Part shown: in pieces, positions 1-12,925 of the stretch
How positions within the stretch are numbered: the stretch's first letter is position 1
Layout of the letters: each line of letters starts with the position of its first letter
Assembly: GCF_001729785.1 (NCBI RefSeq)
Contig: NZ_CP017183.1
Coordinates: 1,116,001-1,180,000 of the forward strand
DNA from: Enterobacter hormaechei subsp. xiangfangensis
GTDB taxonomy: Bacteria; Pseudomonadota; Gammaproteobacteria; Enterobacterales; Enterobacteriaceae
Length of the DNA: 64,000 nucleotides
Direction: 5' to 3'
Notes under the pieces: model-generated
Database searches by the model: none
Told to the model about the DNA's origin: nothing
The model's input: only the letters and a program-made list of their open reading frames with translations
Translations under genes and position numbers: made by a program

Positions 1-735
1 GCTCGCCATATAAAAATATTTCGAGAAAATCAGCACCAGCAGCACGCTGACGGCAAGGATCACCTTATTGCGCGGAAGGGGGTTGGTTATCTTCGCGGCA
101 GGTTTTCCCTTATTTACGCGATGCTGCGCGGCATACCAGCGGCTGATTTGCGCCAGGACGACAATCGCCAGCAGCGCGGCCAGCACAAACCACGCCACGT
201 TGCCTTTACCGTAGGGCGCGATAATCACCGCCGCCAGCAGGGGACCGAGGGAGCTACCAAAGTTCCCCCCCACCTGGAACAGAGATTGCGCCAGCCCGTG
301 GCGTCCGCCGGAGGCCATACGCGCCACGCGGGACGATTCCGGATGGAACACCGATGAACCGGTTCCCACCAGCGCCGCGGCAACCAGTACCGCCTCATAG
401 CTGCCCGCCATGGCCAGCAGCACCAGCCCGCTCAGGGTGAAGCACATCCCAATGGGCAGCGACCATGGCATCGGGTATTTGTCCGTCCAGTAGCCCACCA
501 CCGGCTGTAGCAGCGAAGAGGCCAGCTGGAAGGTCAGGGTGATCATTCCGATCTGCACGAAGGTTAATGAGAACTCAGACTGCAACAGCGGGTAGATCGC
601 CAGAATCAGCGACTGGATCATGTCGTTGAGCAGATGAGAGAGACTGATTGCGCCTAATACTTTAAAGGAAGTGCGCGATTTCGGCGGCGACGCCGGAGCG
701 CCCTGGACGGGCTGGGTTGATTCACTGATTGCCAT
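1..735 (-). CDS. fsr: Fosmidomycin resistance MFS exporter Fsr, 3' part outside window
   Basis: Inner-membrane drug/proton antiporter of the major facilitator superfamily that exports fosmidomycin. The frame is open from an ATG at 735 to the window edge, giving the first 245 of about 406 residues usual for Fsr. A short cytosolic N-terminus (MAISESTQP) is followed by successive hydrophobic helices. The stretches SLSHLLNDMIQSLILAIYPL and IFSKYFYMAS match E. coli Fsr as I recall it. It is divergent from ushA, as in E. coli, and the 164-bp gap must hold both promoters. The remainder lies outside the window, so integrity cannot be judged. Confidence 0.93.
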   Translation of the reverse strand, partial: MAISESTQPVQGAPASPPKSRTSFKVLGAISLSHLLNDMIQSLILAIYPLLQSEFSLTFVQIGMITLTFQLASSLLQPVVGYWTDKYPMPWSLPIGMCFTLSGLVLLAMAGSYEAVLVAAALVGTGSSVFHPESSRVARMASGGRHGLAQSLFQVGGNFGSSLGPLLAAVIIAPYGKGNVAWFVLAALLAIVVLAQISRWYAAQHRVNKGKPAAKITNPLPRNKVILAVSVLLVLIFSKYFYMAS

Positions 736-899
736 AAATACCACGTCGATTTGTTATTAGAGATGCAGGGAGTAATTATTATCCGACTAACATACCCGTC
801 CGTGACATTTGAAGAAAGTCGCAATTCTGAAAACTTATTTGTCTATTCTTGTGAGTCACTGTAATTTTTGCGTTTGTCTATGGGTCAGGGAGAGAGAAG

Positions 900-2552
900 A
901 TGAAGTTAATGAAGCGTGGCGTCGCGCTGGCGCTCATCGCCGCATGGGGGCTAACAAGCCTGCCCGCGCAGGCGTATGAAAAAGATAAAACCTATAAAAT
1001 TACCATTCTGCATACTAACGATCATCACGGCCATTTCTGGCGCAGCGAATACGGTGAATATGGCCTGGCGGCGCAAAAAACGCTGGTGGATGGCATTCGT
1101 AAAGAGGTCGCGGCCCAGGGCGGCAGCGTGCTGTTGCTGTCGGGCGGGGATATTAATACCGGCGTACCGGAATCTGATTTGCAGGATGCCGAGCCTGATT
1201 TCCGCGGCATGAATTTAATTGGTTACGATGCGATGGCGGTCGGAAACCACGAGTTTGATAATCCGCTGAGCGTGTTGCGCCAGCAGGAGAAGTGGTCCAA
1301 ATTCCCGTTCCTTTCCGCCAATATTTATCAGAAAAGCACCGGCGAGCGCTTGTTTAAACCGTGGGCGCTGTTCAAGCGTCAGGATCTGAAGATCGCGGTC
1401 ATCGGCTTAACCACCGACGATACGGCCAAAATTGGCAACCCTGAATTTTTCACCGACATCGAATTCCGTAAACCGGCGGACGAAGCGAAGCTGGTGATCC
1501 AGGAGTTGCAGCAGAATGAAAAACCGGATGTGATTATCGCGACCACCCACATGGGGCATTACGATAACGGTCAGCACGGCTCTAACGCGCCGGGCGACGT
1601 GGAGATGGCGCGCAGCCTTCCAGCGGGCTCGCTGGCGATGATTGTGGGCGGTCATTCGCAGGATCCGGTCTGCATGGCTTCTGAGAATAAAAAGCAGGTA
1701 GATTATGTGCCCGGCACGCCGTGCGCGCCGGATCGTCAGAACGGGATCTGGATTGTACAGGCCCACGAGTGGGGTAAATACGTTGGCCGCGCGGATTTCG
1801 AATTCCGTAACGGCGAGATGAAGCTGGTGCACTATCAGCTCATCCCGGTCAACCTGAAGAAGAAAGTGACCTACCCGGACGGCAAAAGCGAGCGGGTACT
1901 CTACACGCCAGAGATCGCTGAAAACCAGCAGATGCTCTCTCTGCTGACGCCGTTCCAGAGCAAAGGGAAAGCGCAGCTGGACGTGAAGATTGGCACGCTT
2001 AACGGACGACTGGAAGGAGACCGCAGCAAAGTCCGCTTCGTGCAGACCAATATGGGGCGTCTGGTGCTGGCCGCGCAGATGGCGCGCACGAATGCGGATT
2101 TCGCCGTGATGAGCGGCGGCGGTATTCGTGACTCCATCGAAGGCGGAGACATCACCTATAAAGACGTGCTCAAAGTGCAGCCGTTTGGCAACGTGGTGGT
2201 CTATGCGGACATGAGCGGGATGGAGGTGATTGACTACCTGACCGCCGTGGCGCAGATGAAGCCAGATTCCGGGGCGTATCCGCAGTTTGCTAACGTCAGC
2301 TTCGTCGCGAAGGACGGTAAGCTTAACGATCTCAAAATCAAAGGCGAACCGGTTGATACGGCGAAAACCTACCGCCTGGCAACGTTAAGCTTTAACGCCA
2401 CCGGCGGCGACGGCTATCCGCATATCGATAACAAACCGGGCTATGTAAATACCGGGTTTATTGATGCGGAAGTGTTGAAGCAGTTTATCCAGCAAAATTC
2501 ACCGATTGACGTGAACGCGTATGAGCCGAAAGGTGAGGTGAGCTGGCAGTAG
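900..2552 (+). CDS. ushA: Periplasmic UDP-sugar hydrolase / 5'-nucleotidase UshA
   Basis: Hydrolyses UDP-sugars and 5'-nucleotides in the periplasm to salvage nucleosides. Residues 1-25 form a signal peptide ending at AQA before the mature start YEKDKTYK. The metallophosphatase signatures are visible: D41-x-H43 in HTNDHHG, D84 in SGGD and N116-H117 in GNHE. The C-terminal nucleotide-binding domain includes the NATGGDGYP stretch. Length is 550 residues, equal to the E. coli protein. A purine-rich ribosome site (AGGGAGAGAG) precedes the ATG. Transcription probably ends at the hairpin at 2614-2645. Nothing looks unusual. Confidence 0.98.
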   Translation: MKLMKRGVALALIAAWGLTSLPAQAYEKDKTYKITILHTNDHHGHFWRSEYGEYGLAAQKTLVDGIRKEVAAQGGSVLLLSGGDINTGVPESDLQDAEPDFRGMNLIGYDAMAVGNHEFDNPLSVLRQQEKWSKFPFLSANIYQKSTGERLFKPWALFKRQDLKIAVIGLTTDDTAKIGNPEFFTDIEFRKPADEAKLVIQELQQNEKPDVIIATTHMGHYDNGQHGSNAPGDVEMARSLPAGSLAMIVGGHSQDPVCMASENKKQVDYVPGTPCAPDRQNGIWIVQAHEWGKYVGRADFEFRNGEMKLVHYQLIPVNLKKKVTYPDGKSERVLYTPEIAENQQMLSLLTPFQSKGKAQLDVKIGTLNGRLEGDRSKVRFVQTNMGRLVLAAQMARTNADFAVMSGGGIRDSIEGGDITYKDVLKVQPFGNVVVYADMSGMEVIDYLTAVAQMKPDSGAYPQFANVSFVAKDGKLNDLKIKGEPVDTAKTYRLATLSFNATGGDGYPHIDNKPGYVNTGFIDAEVLKQFIQQNSPIDVNAYEPKGEVSWQ

Positions 2553-2556
2553 TGTT

Positions 2557-2652
2557 GTGCGGCCTGATGCCCTCACCCCAACCCTCTCCCACCGGGAGAG
2601 GGCGCGAACACAAAAAACGGTAACGCCTGTTACCGTTTTGCTTTTACCTCGC
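2557..2652 (+). repeat. 96-bp intergenic module, copy 1 (palindromic repeat plus terminator)
   Basis: The segment has the same length as 17968-18063 and about 82 of 96 positions agree on manual alignment. It starts with a CCCTCACCC...CCCTCTCCC...GGGAGAGGG repeat of the family also seen at 23719, 27186 and 57020. It ends in the terminator hairpin of the upstream gene. Both copies follow genes on the plus strand for exported envelope proteins. Confidence 0.8.
2614..2645 (+). terminator. Rho-independent terminator of ushA
   Basis: An 11-bp perfect stem, AAAACGGTAAC/GTTACCGTTTT, with a GCCT loop is followed by a T-rich run. The A-tract and T-tract on either side could let it act on transcripts from both directions, which suits its place between ushA and the convergent ybaK. 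Confidence 0.85.
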
Positions 2653-2672
2653 AGCGCCACCGGACAATTTTC

Positions 2673-3268
<596 letters not shown>

Positions 3269-3273
3269 CGGCG

Positions 3274-3352
3274 TAGCCGAAGGTCACTTCGGTATAATAA
3301 AAACGATGAAATTCCTCTTTGACGGGCCAATAGAGATATTGGCCATTTTTTT
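3274..3352 (+). ncRNA. chiX: Small regulatory RNA ChiX (SroB/MicM)
   Basis: Hfq-binding sRNA that represses the chitoporin mRNA chiP and is itself trapped by the chb operon transcript in E. coli and Salmonella. The locus (ybaK-ybaP gap) and strand match E. coli. The diagnostic single-stranded seed AAATTCCTCTTTGACGGGCC is present at 3309-3328. It is followed by the terminator stem GGCCAATA/TATTGGCC (loop GAGA) and seven Ts. A 5' hairpin CCGAAG/CTTCGG and an A/T-rich linker precede the seed. The start is inferred from a promoter with -35 TTGGCA (3239-3244) and -10 GACAAT (3263-3268). The T-tract overlaps the ybaP stop by two bases. Confidence 0.93.
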
Positions 3353-4145
3353 ATTTCAGCAGCGACGGCAAATTCCCTTCTCCGTACAAATGCAACGCGC
3401 CAACCGCGACAACATAACGACCGGCAGGCAGGGCATATAGCGTCTCCCGCCACGCCTGGTTGCGCGCGTTCATCAGCACATCATACAACGATTCACTGAA
3501 CGTCGACGGTAACGCCAGCTTACCGTCTGCGGGCGGCGCATCCAGCCACCAGCCAATCATCGTTTGCAGCAGACGCGCGTTGGTGTGCCAGTGGGTCAGG
3601 GTATCATCCAGCAGTATCAGGCCGTCATCGGGAAGCTGGCGAAGGAGCGCAATCTGGCTGTCCGTGCCTTCCAGTTCAATGATGGACAGGTTGCGCGCCC
3701 TTGCCGCATTCAGCAGTTGATAATCGATACCGTAATCGCCGCGCAGCCCCAGGCGCTGCGCCTGGGTTGCCTGTAGCACCATGGCAATTTGCCACAGGGG
3801 CAGGGTGTCGAGCATAGAGAGCGAAACGCCGGTCTCATCCGCAAGACGGGTAAGCTCAGCCAGCTGCGTCTCGTTAAGACGTTCCGCCAGGGGGCGGTCG
3901 CTTTCCAGCCCGGCAAACGGCGATTCATGGCCGGAGATGTCGGCTTCGACGATCAGCGCGTCGGCGCGCTTCAGTAGTTTAATCAGGCCGGAGGGCAGGG
4001 GGGACATATCCTGCGTGCCCATATGAATGCTTCCCACCAGGTGCAGATGCTGCCCGCCCGGAAGCGAAATATCCATACCGGGCCAGGCATAACGGCGGGG
4101 AAAAAGGGCGCGAAACGATGTTTTTATACGATTAAACAGACCCAT
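3351..4145 (-). CDS. ybaP: TraB/GumN family protein YbaP
   Basis: Member of the TraB/GumN (ChaN-like/TIKI superfamily) group of unproven function, sometimes annotated as a putative metalloprotease. The product is 264 residues, as in E. coli. Visible family motifs are the N-terminal VGSIHMG, the VEAD segment and the C-terminal AVGALHLYGEGNLP. The open frame reaches 4199, but the ATG at 4145 (MGLFNRIK) has GGAG at proper spacing and matches the known N-terminus. It lies downstream of copA on the same strand with a 50-bp gap and no visible terminator, so read-through from copA is possible. Confidence 0.93.
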   Translation of the reverse strand: MGLFNRIKTSFRALFPRRYAWPGMDISLPGGQHLHLVGSIHMGTQDMSPLPSGLIKLLKRADALIVEADISGHESPFAGLESDRPLAERLNETQLAELTRLADETGVSLSMLDTLPLWQIAMVLQATQAQRLGLRGDYGIDYQLLNAARARNLSIIELEGTDSQIALLRQLPDDGLILLDDTLTHWHTNARLLQTMIGWWLDAPPADGKLALPSTFSESLYDVLMNARNQAWRETLYALPAGRYVVAVGALHLYGEGNLPSLLK

Positions 4146-4195
4146 ACGCGCTCCATAAACGGAAAGGTTCATGCTAGCGCGTACGGGTACAAGGT

Positions 4196-6694
<2,499 letters not shown>

Positions 6695-6762
6695 AACAAA
6701 ACTCCCGTATAATGTTCTGGTCAATTGTTGACCTTCACTCTGCTTTTCGCTAACTGTTATGA

Positions 6763-6793
6763 AGGTTAAACCTTCCATCAAGGGGAAGGTCAA
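6763..6793 (-). promoter_or_regulatory. copA promoter with CueR operator
   Basis: On the minus strand a -35 TTGACC and -10 TAACCT are separated by 19 bp, the over-long spacer typical of MerR-family targets. Inside is the perfect inverted repeat ACCTTCC-N7-GGAAGGT (6770-6790). This is the known E. coli PcopA arrangement: Cu(I)-bound CueR bends the DNA and activates copA. The site ends 12 bp before the cueR start, so CueR may also occlude its own leader. Confidence 0.93.
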
Positions 6794-6802
6794 GGGGGAA
6801 AT

Positions 6803-7213
6803 GTGAATATCAGCGATGTTGCGAAAAAAACCGGCTTAACCAGCAAAGCGATTCGCTTTTATGAGGAAAAAGGGCTGGTGACGCCACCGTTGCGCAGTGA
6901 GAACGGCTACCGCAGCTATACGCAGCTGCATCTTGATGAACTGACGTTACTGCGCCAGGCAAGACAGGTAGGATTTAACCTTGAAGAGTGCGGCGAGCTG
7001 GTTAACCTGTTTAACGATCCGAAACGCCACAGTGCCGACGTGAAAAAACGTACGCTGGAAAAAGTGGCGGAGATCGAACGCCATATCATCGAATTACAGG
7101 CGATGCGTGAGCAACTGTTACAGCTGGCAGAATCCTGCCCGGGAGATGACAGCGCCGAGTGCCCGATTATCGACAATCTTTCCGGCTGCTGCCACCGTAA
7201 AACCCACGCCTAA
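6803..7213 (+). CDS. cueR: Cu(I)-responsive MerR-family activator CueR
   Basis: Copper-sensing activator of copA and cueO. The product is 136 residues with the N-terminal winged HTH ([20 protein letters not shown]), a long dimerisation helix and the metal-binding loop with two cysteines ([11 protein letters not shown]). A Cys-rich tail GCCH follows. The start is GTG at 6803, with GGGGGAA just upstream; the nearby ATG at 6801 is out of frame. Its 3' end overlaps the convergent ybbJ by four bases. Divergent from copA as in E. coli. Confidence 0.97.
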   Translation: MNISDVAKKTGLTSKAIRFYEEKGLVTPPLRSENGYRSYTQLHLDELTLLRQARQVGFNLEECGELVNLFNDPKRHSADVKKRTLEKVAEIERHIIELQAMREQLLQLAESCPGDDSAECPIIDNLSGCCHRKTHA

Positions 7214-7662
7214 CAGGCTTTAACCCGCAGGGTAATACCTTCCACCGCGATGACCTCAACCCGCGTGCCGGCGCTGAGGTCATCATCGGCCACCACCGGC
7301 CACGAACTGTCCCCCACGCGCATATGACCGCGTCCGTTTATTAGCGTGTTATCAAGCGTAAAGCGTTTACCCACGATCTGCTGCCCACGCTGGTTGAGAT
7401 GCGCGTCGACCGGCTTCTGCGCCTTCACCCGTTTGTTCAGCCAGCGCCACCACAGCCAAGCGGCCAGCAGCGTCAGCACGGCAAACAGCGCGCCCTGCCA
7501 CTCCCAGCCGACAGGCAGCAGCCAGACGACCAGCCCGGTAATCACCGCGGCAACCCCGCTCCACAGCAGATAACCGTTGCCGCCAAGCATCTCGGCGGCC
7601 AGCAGCAGTCCGCCAAGGCTTAGCCAGAACGCATGAGGATGTGCAACGATGAGCTCAATCAT
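7210..7662 (-). CDS. ybbJ: NfeD-family inner membrane protein YbbJ
   Basis: Partner of the SPFH protein QmcA; NfeD proteins usually pair with a stomatin-like protein in the membrane. The 150-residue product has an N-terminal run of hydrophobic helices (residues about 5-75) and a C-terminal soluble OB-fold-like domain ([11 protein letters not shown] ... [14 protein letters not shown]). Its start overlaps the qmcA stop (ATGA-type coupling at 7659-7662), so the two are translationally coupled. Confidence 0.93.
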   Translation of the reverse strand: MIELIVAHPHAFWLSLGGLLLAAEMLGGNGYLLWSGVAAVITGLVVWLLPVGWEWQGALFAVLTLLAAWLWWRWLNKRVKAQKPVDAHLNQRGQQIVGKRFTLDNTLINGRGHMRVGDSSWPVVADDDLSAGTRVEVIAVEGITLRVKAC

Positions 7663-8573
7663 TTTTTACGCTCGTTTCCGCCGTCTTTGATCAGTTCGGC
7701 AATTCCGGCGATAGACCCCATCAGGCTGCTGGCATCCAGCGGCATCATTACCACTTTGCTGTTGTTCGCGGAGCCGATCTCCTTCAGCGCATCGGTATAT
7801 TTTTGTGCGACGAAGTAGTTCACGGCCTGGATATCCCCGGCGGCAATCGCCTCGGAGACCATTTGCGTCGCGCGGGCTTCCGCTTCTGCCGAACGTTCAC
7901 GCGCTTCCGCCTGGAGGAAGGCAGACTGACGGTCGCCCTCGGCTTTCAGGATCTGCGACTGTTTTTCCCCTTCCGCTTTCAGGATTTCAGCCTGACGCAC
8001 CCCTTCGGCTTCAAGAATATAGGCACGCTTGGTACGCTCGGCCTTCATCTGCGCGTTCATGGAAGCAATCAGCTCTGCCGGTGGGCGCACGTCGCGGATC
8101 TCAATGCGTGTCACTTTGATCCCCCACGGATTGGTGGCTTCATCCACAATGTGCAGCAGGCGGGTATTAATGCTGTCGCGCTGGGAGAGCATTTCATCCA
8201 GCTCCATCGAGCCAAGCACGGTACGGATGTTGGTCATGGTCAGGTTGACGATCGCCAGCTCCAGGTTGCTCACCTCATAGGCCGCTTTTGGCGCATCAAT
8301 CACCTGAATAAAGCACACTGCATCGATGGTGACGTTGGCGTTATCCTTGGAGATGACTTCCTGAGAAGGGATATCCAGCACCTGCTCCATCATGTTGATC
8401 TTGCGCCCAATTCTGTCCATGAACGGGACGATCAGGCTTAAACCCGGCTGAAGGGTATTGGTGTAGCGACCGAAGCGTTCGACGGTCCACTGGTAACCCT
8501 GCGGGACAATTTTGACGCCTGCGCCCACGATAACCAGCGCAACGAAAATAAGGACGGGAACAACGATGAGCAT
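7659..8573 (-). CDS. qmcA: SPFH/stomatin-like protein QmcA
   Basis: Inner-membrane protein of the SPFH (band 7) family that interacts with FtsH/HflKC-type membrane quality control in E. coli. The 304-residue product has one N-terminal membrane helix ([18 protein letters not shown]), the band 7 domain ([15 protein letters not shown] ... ) and a long coiled-coil-like Glu/Ala/Arg-rich segment (residues about 170-235, repeated EAEGxRQ units). The ribosome site AGGAGG precedes the ATG. First gene of a qmcA-ybbJ operon. Confidence 0.96.
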   Translation of the reverse strand: MLIVVPVLIFVALVIVGAGVKIVPQGYQWTVERFGRYTNTLQPGLSLIVPFMDRIGRKINMMEQVLDIPSQEVISKDNANVTIDAVCFIQVIDAPKAAYEVSNLELAIVNLTMTNIRTVLGSMELDEMLSQRDSINTRLLHIVDEATNPWGIKVTRIEIRDVRPPAELIASMNAQMKAERTKRAYILEAEGVRQAEILKAEGEKQSQILKAEGDRQSAFLQAEARERSAEAEARATQMVSEAIAAGDIQAVNYFVAQKYTDALKEIGSANNSKVVMMPLDASSLMGSIAGIAELIKDGGNERKK

Positions 8574-8689
8574 AAAAACCTCCTGTTTTGCATGCCGTAA
8601 CGAGAAAAACTGCGTATTTGTTGAACGTAAGTATATCGGCTAACGAACAGGATTTCGCCCCTGTAAAGAGGTGGGAACCGGACTGGCAG

Positions 8690-8720
8690 AAATAAAACGC
8701 CCCGTTCGGGATGCGGGGCG
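8690..8720 (-). terminator. Rho-independent terminator after the 284-residue gene
   Basis: On the minus strand CGCCCCG-N9-CGGGGCG is followed by TTTTATTT. It sits 8 bp beyond the stop codon of the gene at 8728 and separates it from qmcA. Confidence 0.85.
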
Positions 8721-8727
8721 CAAAGCG

Positions 8728-9582
8728 TTACTTTTCAGACCAGGTATAGCTGAAGTCAGTGATAAACCCATCCCCGGCGTCAGCGATGGCTTTTGATAAT
8801 CCCTGATAGTATTTTTCCAGGCCGATGGCCTCTATCTGCTGGATCTGCTCGCGAACGGGAGCGCAGAACAGCACCGCATTGCCCGCTCCGACACGTTTGT
8901 TGTTCGGCGGCAGATCGCCAGTAATCGCTTTAAACCAGGTTCTGATCCCTTGCTTTAAGTTGTGCGGCGCTTTTGTAAGATCCTCCTGGCCGGTCAGCAC
9001 CTGTAGGGTAGGGAATTCATTAGCATTGACGGCGGTTTTCATACGCGCAAAGAACGCGGTAAAAAGCTCAAAAGAGCCGAGATCCGTAACGCGAGGCTTG
9101 GTAGTTTTTCCGTTTTTATTGCCCATTTTTCCGGCAGGGGCTGTAGGTGCCGGAACCACATTGACCTTATGCAGATCCAGACCAAACAGCAGATTGCAGT
9201 GCGCCCGGCGCTCTTTAAGCGGGTAGGACATCAGCACGTCAATAAACGCCGTCGCCTTCACATCGGCCAGGTCATGGTTAATCAGCCATTGCGAGCGGGC
9301 AAATTCCGCAGGGGAAACGAACCAGTCAGGCACCTCAGTAAAGCGTCTGGATTTACCCTTGCCGTCAAACTCGAGAAAGTAAGCCCCATCATCGAAAGCA
9401 AAATAGCAGTTTTTAAAGCTACCGATTGTGGTGTTAACGATGAGCGCCTTCTTAACAAAATCGACCACCTCTGCCCCCATGACAAAACGCGTGAGTTCAG
9501 AAGAATTGATGACTTCCATTAATGTTTCCACATCAGGAACACCAGGCTTCAGGGAGGAGAACTCATAAAAGATATGTGTCAT
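8728..9582 (-). CDS. Uncharacterised 284-residue protein
   Basis: I do not recognise this protein. It has no signal peptide, membrane helix or familiar catalytic motif. A Gly/Lys/Pro/Thr-rich linker (residues about 150-170, APTAPAGKMGNKNGKTTKP) separates an N-terminal part rich in aromatics from a C-terminal helical part. The ORF is long and has base composition like its neighbours. It stands alone: its own terminator lies at 8690-8720 and a divergent fetA is upstream. In E. coli nothing lies between qmcA and fetA, so this is a lineage-specific insertion. Function unknown. Confidence 0.8.
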   Translation of the reverse strand: MTHIFYEFSSLKPGVPDVETLMEVINSSELTRFVMGAEVVDFVKKALIVNTTIGSFKNCYFAFDDGAYFLEFDGKGKSRRFTEVPDWFVSPAEFARSQWLINHDLADVKATAFIDVLMSYPLKERRAHCNLLFGLDLHKVNVVPAPTAPAGKMGNKNGKTTKPRVTDLGSFELFTAFFARMKTAVNANEFPTLQVLTGQEDLTKAPHNLKQGIRTWFKAITGDLPPNNKRVGAGNAVLFCAPVREQIQQIEAIGLEKYYQGLSKAIADAGDGFITDFSYTWSEK

Positions 9583-9724
9583 GTTGCTGACTTCCTGTAG
9601 TTATAGAGGTGACAATAAACAGGCAAAAAGTTTAACACTTGCTATAGGTTAAGGCTATTCGCGCTGCGTAGCGGAAAGGATTATGCTTAAGGCTCTTCTT
9701 ATCACAGCGGTTAATGGAATCGGA

Positions 9725-10396
9725 ATGAATAATAAAAAAAATCTTCTGGATATCAGGGATGTTGGCTTTCGTGTGGGTGATAACACCATCCTTCAGCACG
9801 TCGATTTTTGTCTCTCTCCGGGCGAATTTAAACTGATAACCGGTCCCTCCGGCTGCGGCAAAAGCACCCTCCTGAAAATCGTGGCTTCGCTACTGAGCCC
9901 AACGGAGGGAACCATCCTGTTTGCAGGAAAAGATATCGCCACGCTTTCACCGGAAAGCTATCGCCAGCAGGTGTCATACTGCGTGCAAACGCCGTCCCTG
10001 TTTGGCGACACGGTGTACGACAATCTGGTTTTCCCCTGGCACATCCGCAACCAAACGCCTGATCCGAAAAAGTTTACCGACGATCTGACCCGGTTCGGGC
10101 TTTCGCCGGAGACGCTGACCAAATCGATCGCCGAACTGTCGGGCGGGGAAAAGCAGCGCGTCTCGCTGATCCGTAACCTGCAATTCTTGCCGAAGGCGCT
10201 GTTGCTGGACGAAATCACCAGCGCGCTGGATGACGCTAACAAGCGCAACGTCAATGACATTATCCATCGCTACGCCCGGGAGCAGAATATTGCCGTGCTG
10301 TGGGTGACGCATGATTCAAATGAAATTACCCATGCGGATGATGTCATCACGCTCAGGCCGCAGGGCGGGAAAATGGAGGAGGCTCACCGTGGGTGA
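9725..10396 (+). CDS. fetA: Iron export ABC transporter ATPase FetA
   Basis: ATP-binding subunit of the FetAB exporter, which lowers cytosolic iron under oxidative stress in E. coli. Walker A GPSGCGKST, the Q-loop region (VSYCVQTP), ABC signature LSGGEKQR, Walker B LLLDE and H-loop VTHD are all present. I chose the ATG at 9725 (223 residues, E. coli 225) because it places the LLDIRDV strand as in the homologue. An in-frame ATG at 9683 has a better ribosome site (GAAAGGATT) and would add 14 residues, so the start is uncertain. fetB follows with an 8-bp overlap. Confidence 0.93.
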   Translation: MNNKKNLLDIRDVGFRVGDNTILQHVDFCLSPGEFKLITGPSGCGKSTLLKIVASLLSPTEGTILFAGKDIATLSPESYRQQVSYCVQTPSLFGDTVYDNLVFPWHIRNQTPDPKKFTDDLTRFGLSPETLTKSIAELSGGEKQRVSLIRNLQFLPKALLLDEITSALDDANKRNVNDIIHRYAREQNIAVLWVTHDSNEITHADDVITLRPQGGKMEEAHRG

Positions 10397-11171
10397 ACAT
10401 AACATAACTAACGAATCGCTGGCGCTGTCAATGGTCCTGGTGCTGGTGGCGATTGTGGTCAGCTACCGGGAAAAGCTGGGGCTGGAAAAAGATATTCTTT
10501 GGAGTATCGCCCGCGCGGTTATTCAGCTCATCATCGTCGGCTATGTGCTGAAATACATCTTCAACGTCAATCATGCCGTGCTGACCCTGTTGATGGTGCT
10601 GTTTATCTGCTTTAACGCGGCATGGAACGCGCAGAAACGCAGTAAATACATCGATAAAGCGTTCATTTCGTCGTTGATCGCCATCACTACCGGGACCGCG
10701 TTAACGCTGGCTGTGCTGGTGCTTTCCGGCTCGATAGAATTTACGCCGATGCAGGTGATCCCCATTTCCGGGATGATTGCGGGCAATGCGATGGTGGCGG
10801 TCGGGTTGTGCTACAACAATCTGGGGCAACGGTTCAGCAGTGAACAGCAGCAGCTTCAGGAGAAGCTAAGCCTTGGCGCGACGCCGAAGGTGGCCTCGGC
10901 GAGGTTGATCCGCGACAGCATTCGCTCTTCGCTGATCCCAACGGTGGATTCCGCCAAAACGGTGGGGCTGGTGAGCCTGCCGGGCATGATGTCGGGGCTG
11001 ATTTTTGCCGGTATCGATCCGGTAAAAGCCATTAAATACCAGATTATGGTGACGTTTATGCTGCTCTCTACGGCGAGCCTGTCCACCATCATTGCCTGCT
11101 ACCTGACCTATCGGAAGTTTTACAACGCGCGCCACCAGCTGGTGGTGACGCAGTTGAAAAAGACGGGGTAA
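10389..11171 (+). CDS. fetB: Iron export ABC transporter permease FetB
   Basis: Membrane subunit of FetAB (UPF0014 family). The 260-residue product is almost entirely hydrophobic, with about seven helices, and contains the conserved block GMIAGNAMVAVGLCYNN followed by LSLGATPK and SLPGMMSGLIFAG. The open frame starts earlier, but the GTG at 10389 has GGAGG just upstream and begins VGEHNITNES, matching the E. coli N-terminus. It overlaps fetA, implying coupled translation. Confidence 0.95.
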   Translation: MGEHNITNESLALSMVLVLVAIVVSYREKLGLEKDILWSIARAVIQLIIVGYVLKYIFNVNHAVLTLLMVLFICFNAAWNAQKRSKYIDKAFISSLIAITTGTALTLAVLVLSGSIEFTPMQVIPISGMIAGNAMVAVGLCYNNLGQRFSSEQQQLQEKLSLGATPKVASARLIRDSIRSSLIPTVDSAKTVGLVSLPGMMSGLIFAGIDPVKAIKYQIMVTFMLLSTASLSTIIACYLTYRKFYNARHQLVVTQLKKTG

Positions 11172-11181
11172 TATCTGCTTT

Positions 11182-11222
11182 TGTAGGCCCGGTAAGCGTT
11201 AGCGCCACCGGGCATTTTTTTG
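11182..11222 (+). terminator. REP-like element doubling as fetB terminator
   Basis: GCCCGGT and ACCGGGC form a 7-bp stem around a 13-nt loop, followed by a T-run that ends at the cnoX stop. The sequence is the reverse complement of the REP-like element at 57099-57129 with small differences, so a mobile-type palindrome appears to have become the shared terminator between convergent fetB and cnoX. Confidence 0.75.
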
Positions 11223-12098
<876 letters not shown>

Positions 12099-12135
12099 TT
12101 ACTCTTTACATGGGGGTAAGCGTGGTCGCTTCAAC

Positions 12136-12906
12136 TCAACCCTGCAAAATTTTGTCCATCATCCGCCCCGGCAGCAGGCGTTTCAACCAGCCGACGGCAT
12201 GGGTCACCAGCGTGACCGGATAGCGCATTTTAGGGGTATCGCTCTCAAATGCGTGGCGCACTTTGGCAACGACGGCTTCTGGCCCAAGCGTAAAACGCGC
12301 CGCGATGCCGGGATTTTCGACCGGTTTGTCCGCCTGCGTCTGGTTAACGTTTTCCGTAAAGCGGGTGCGGATCGGGCCGGGTTCAATCAGGCTGACCTTA
12401 ATACCGCTGTGGCGCAGCTCCATGCGCAACGCATCGGACCAGGCTTCAAGCGCATATTTACTGGCAGCGTAAGCCCCGCGGCCCGGCGTGGAGATCAGGC
12501 CCATCACCGAGGAGGTCATGACAATCCGCCCTTCGCCGTGCGGCAGCATGGCCGGGAGAAGGCGCATGGTAAGCTGATGCGCCCCGAAAAAGTTTGCGGA
12601 GAACTGCTGCTCCAGCTGTTCCCGTGAGAGAGTCTGTAGCGGGCCGTACACGCCGTAGCCCGCATTGTTGAACAGACCGTAAAGACGGTTGTTGGTCAGG
12701 GCGATAACCTCATCGGCGGCCTGCTCTACGCTCTCTGGCGAATCGAGATCCAGCAGAATGCCGGTAAATCCCAGCCCTCGCATGCGTTCGACATCCTCGG
12801 GTTTGCGGCAGGCTGCCAGCACCCAAAACCCCTGACGTTTCAGTTCAAGGGCGCTTTCAAGGCCAATTCCGCTGGAACATCCTGTTATTAAGACCGATTT
12901 TTGCAT
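12136..12906 (-). CDS. ybbO: Short-chain dehydrogenase YbbO
   Basis: NADP-dependent SDR-family aldehyde reductase in E. coli. Visible motifs are the cofactor glycine motif TGCSSGIG, the NNAGYG strand, and the catalytic Ser (TSSVMG) with YAASK. I prefer the ATG at 12906 (MQKSVLITG, 256 residues), preceded by AGGTAA and leaving the nucleotide-binding strand at the N-terminus. The frame extends to another ATG at 12945 (269 residues, the length often annotated), which has no ribosome site and overlaps tesA by 20 bp. Confidence 0.92.
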   Translation of the reverse strand: MQKSVLITGCSSGIGLESALELKRQGFWVLAACRKPEDVERMRGLGFTGILLDLDSPESVEQAADEVIALTNNRLYGLFNNAGYGVYGPLQTLSREQLEQQFSANFFGAHQLTMRLLPAMLPHGEGRIVMTSSVMGLISTPGRGAYAASKYALEAWSDALRMELRHSGIKVSLIEPGPIRTRFTENVNQTQADKPVENPGIAARFTLGPEAVVAKVRHAFESDTPKMRYPVTLVTHAVGWLKRLLPGRMMDKILQG

Positions 12907-12925
12907 AACTTTACCTGTCAGGTTC

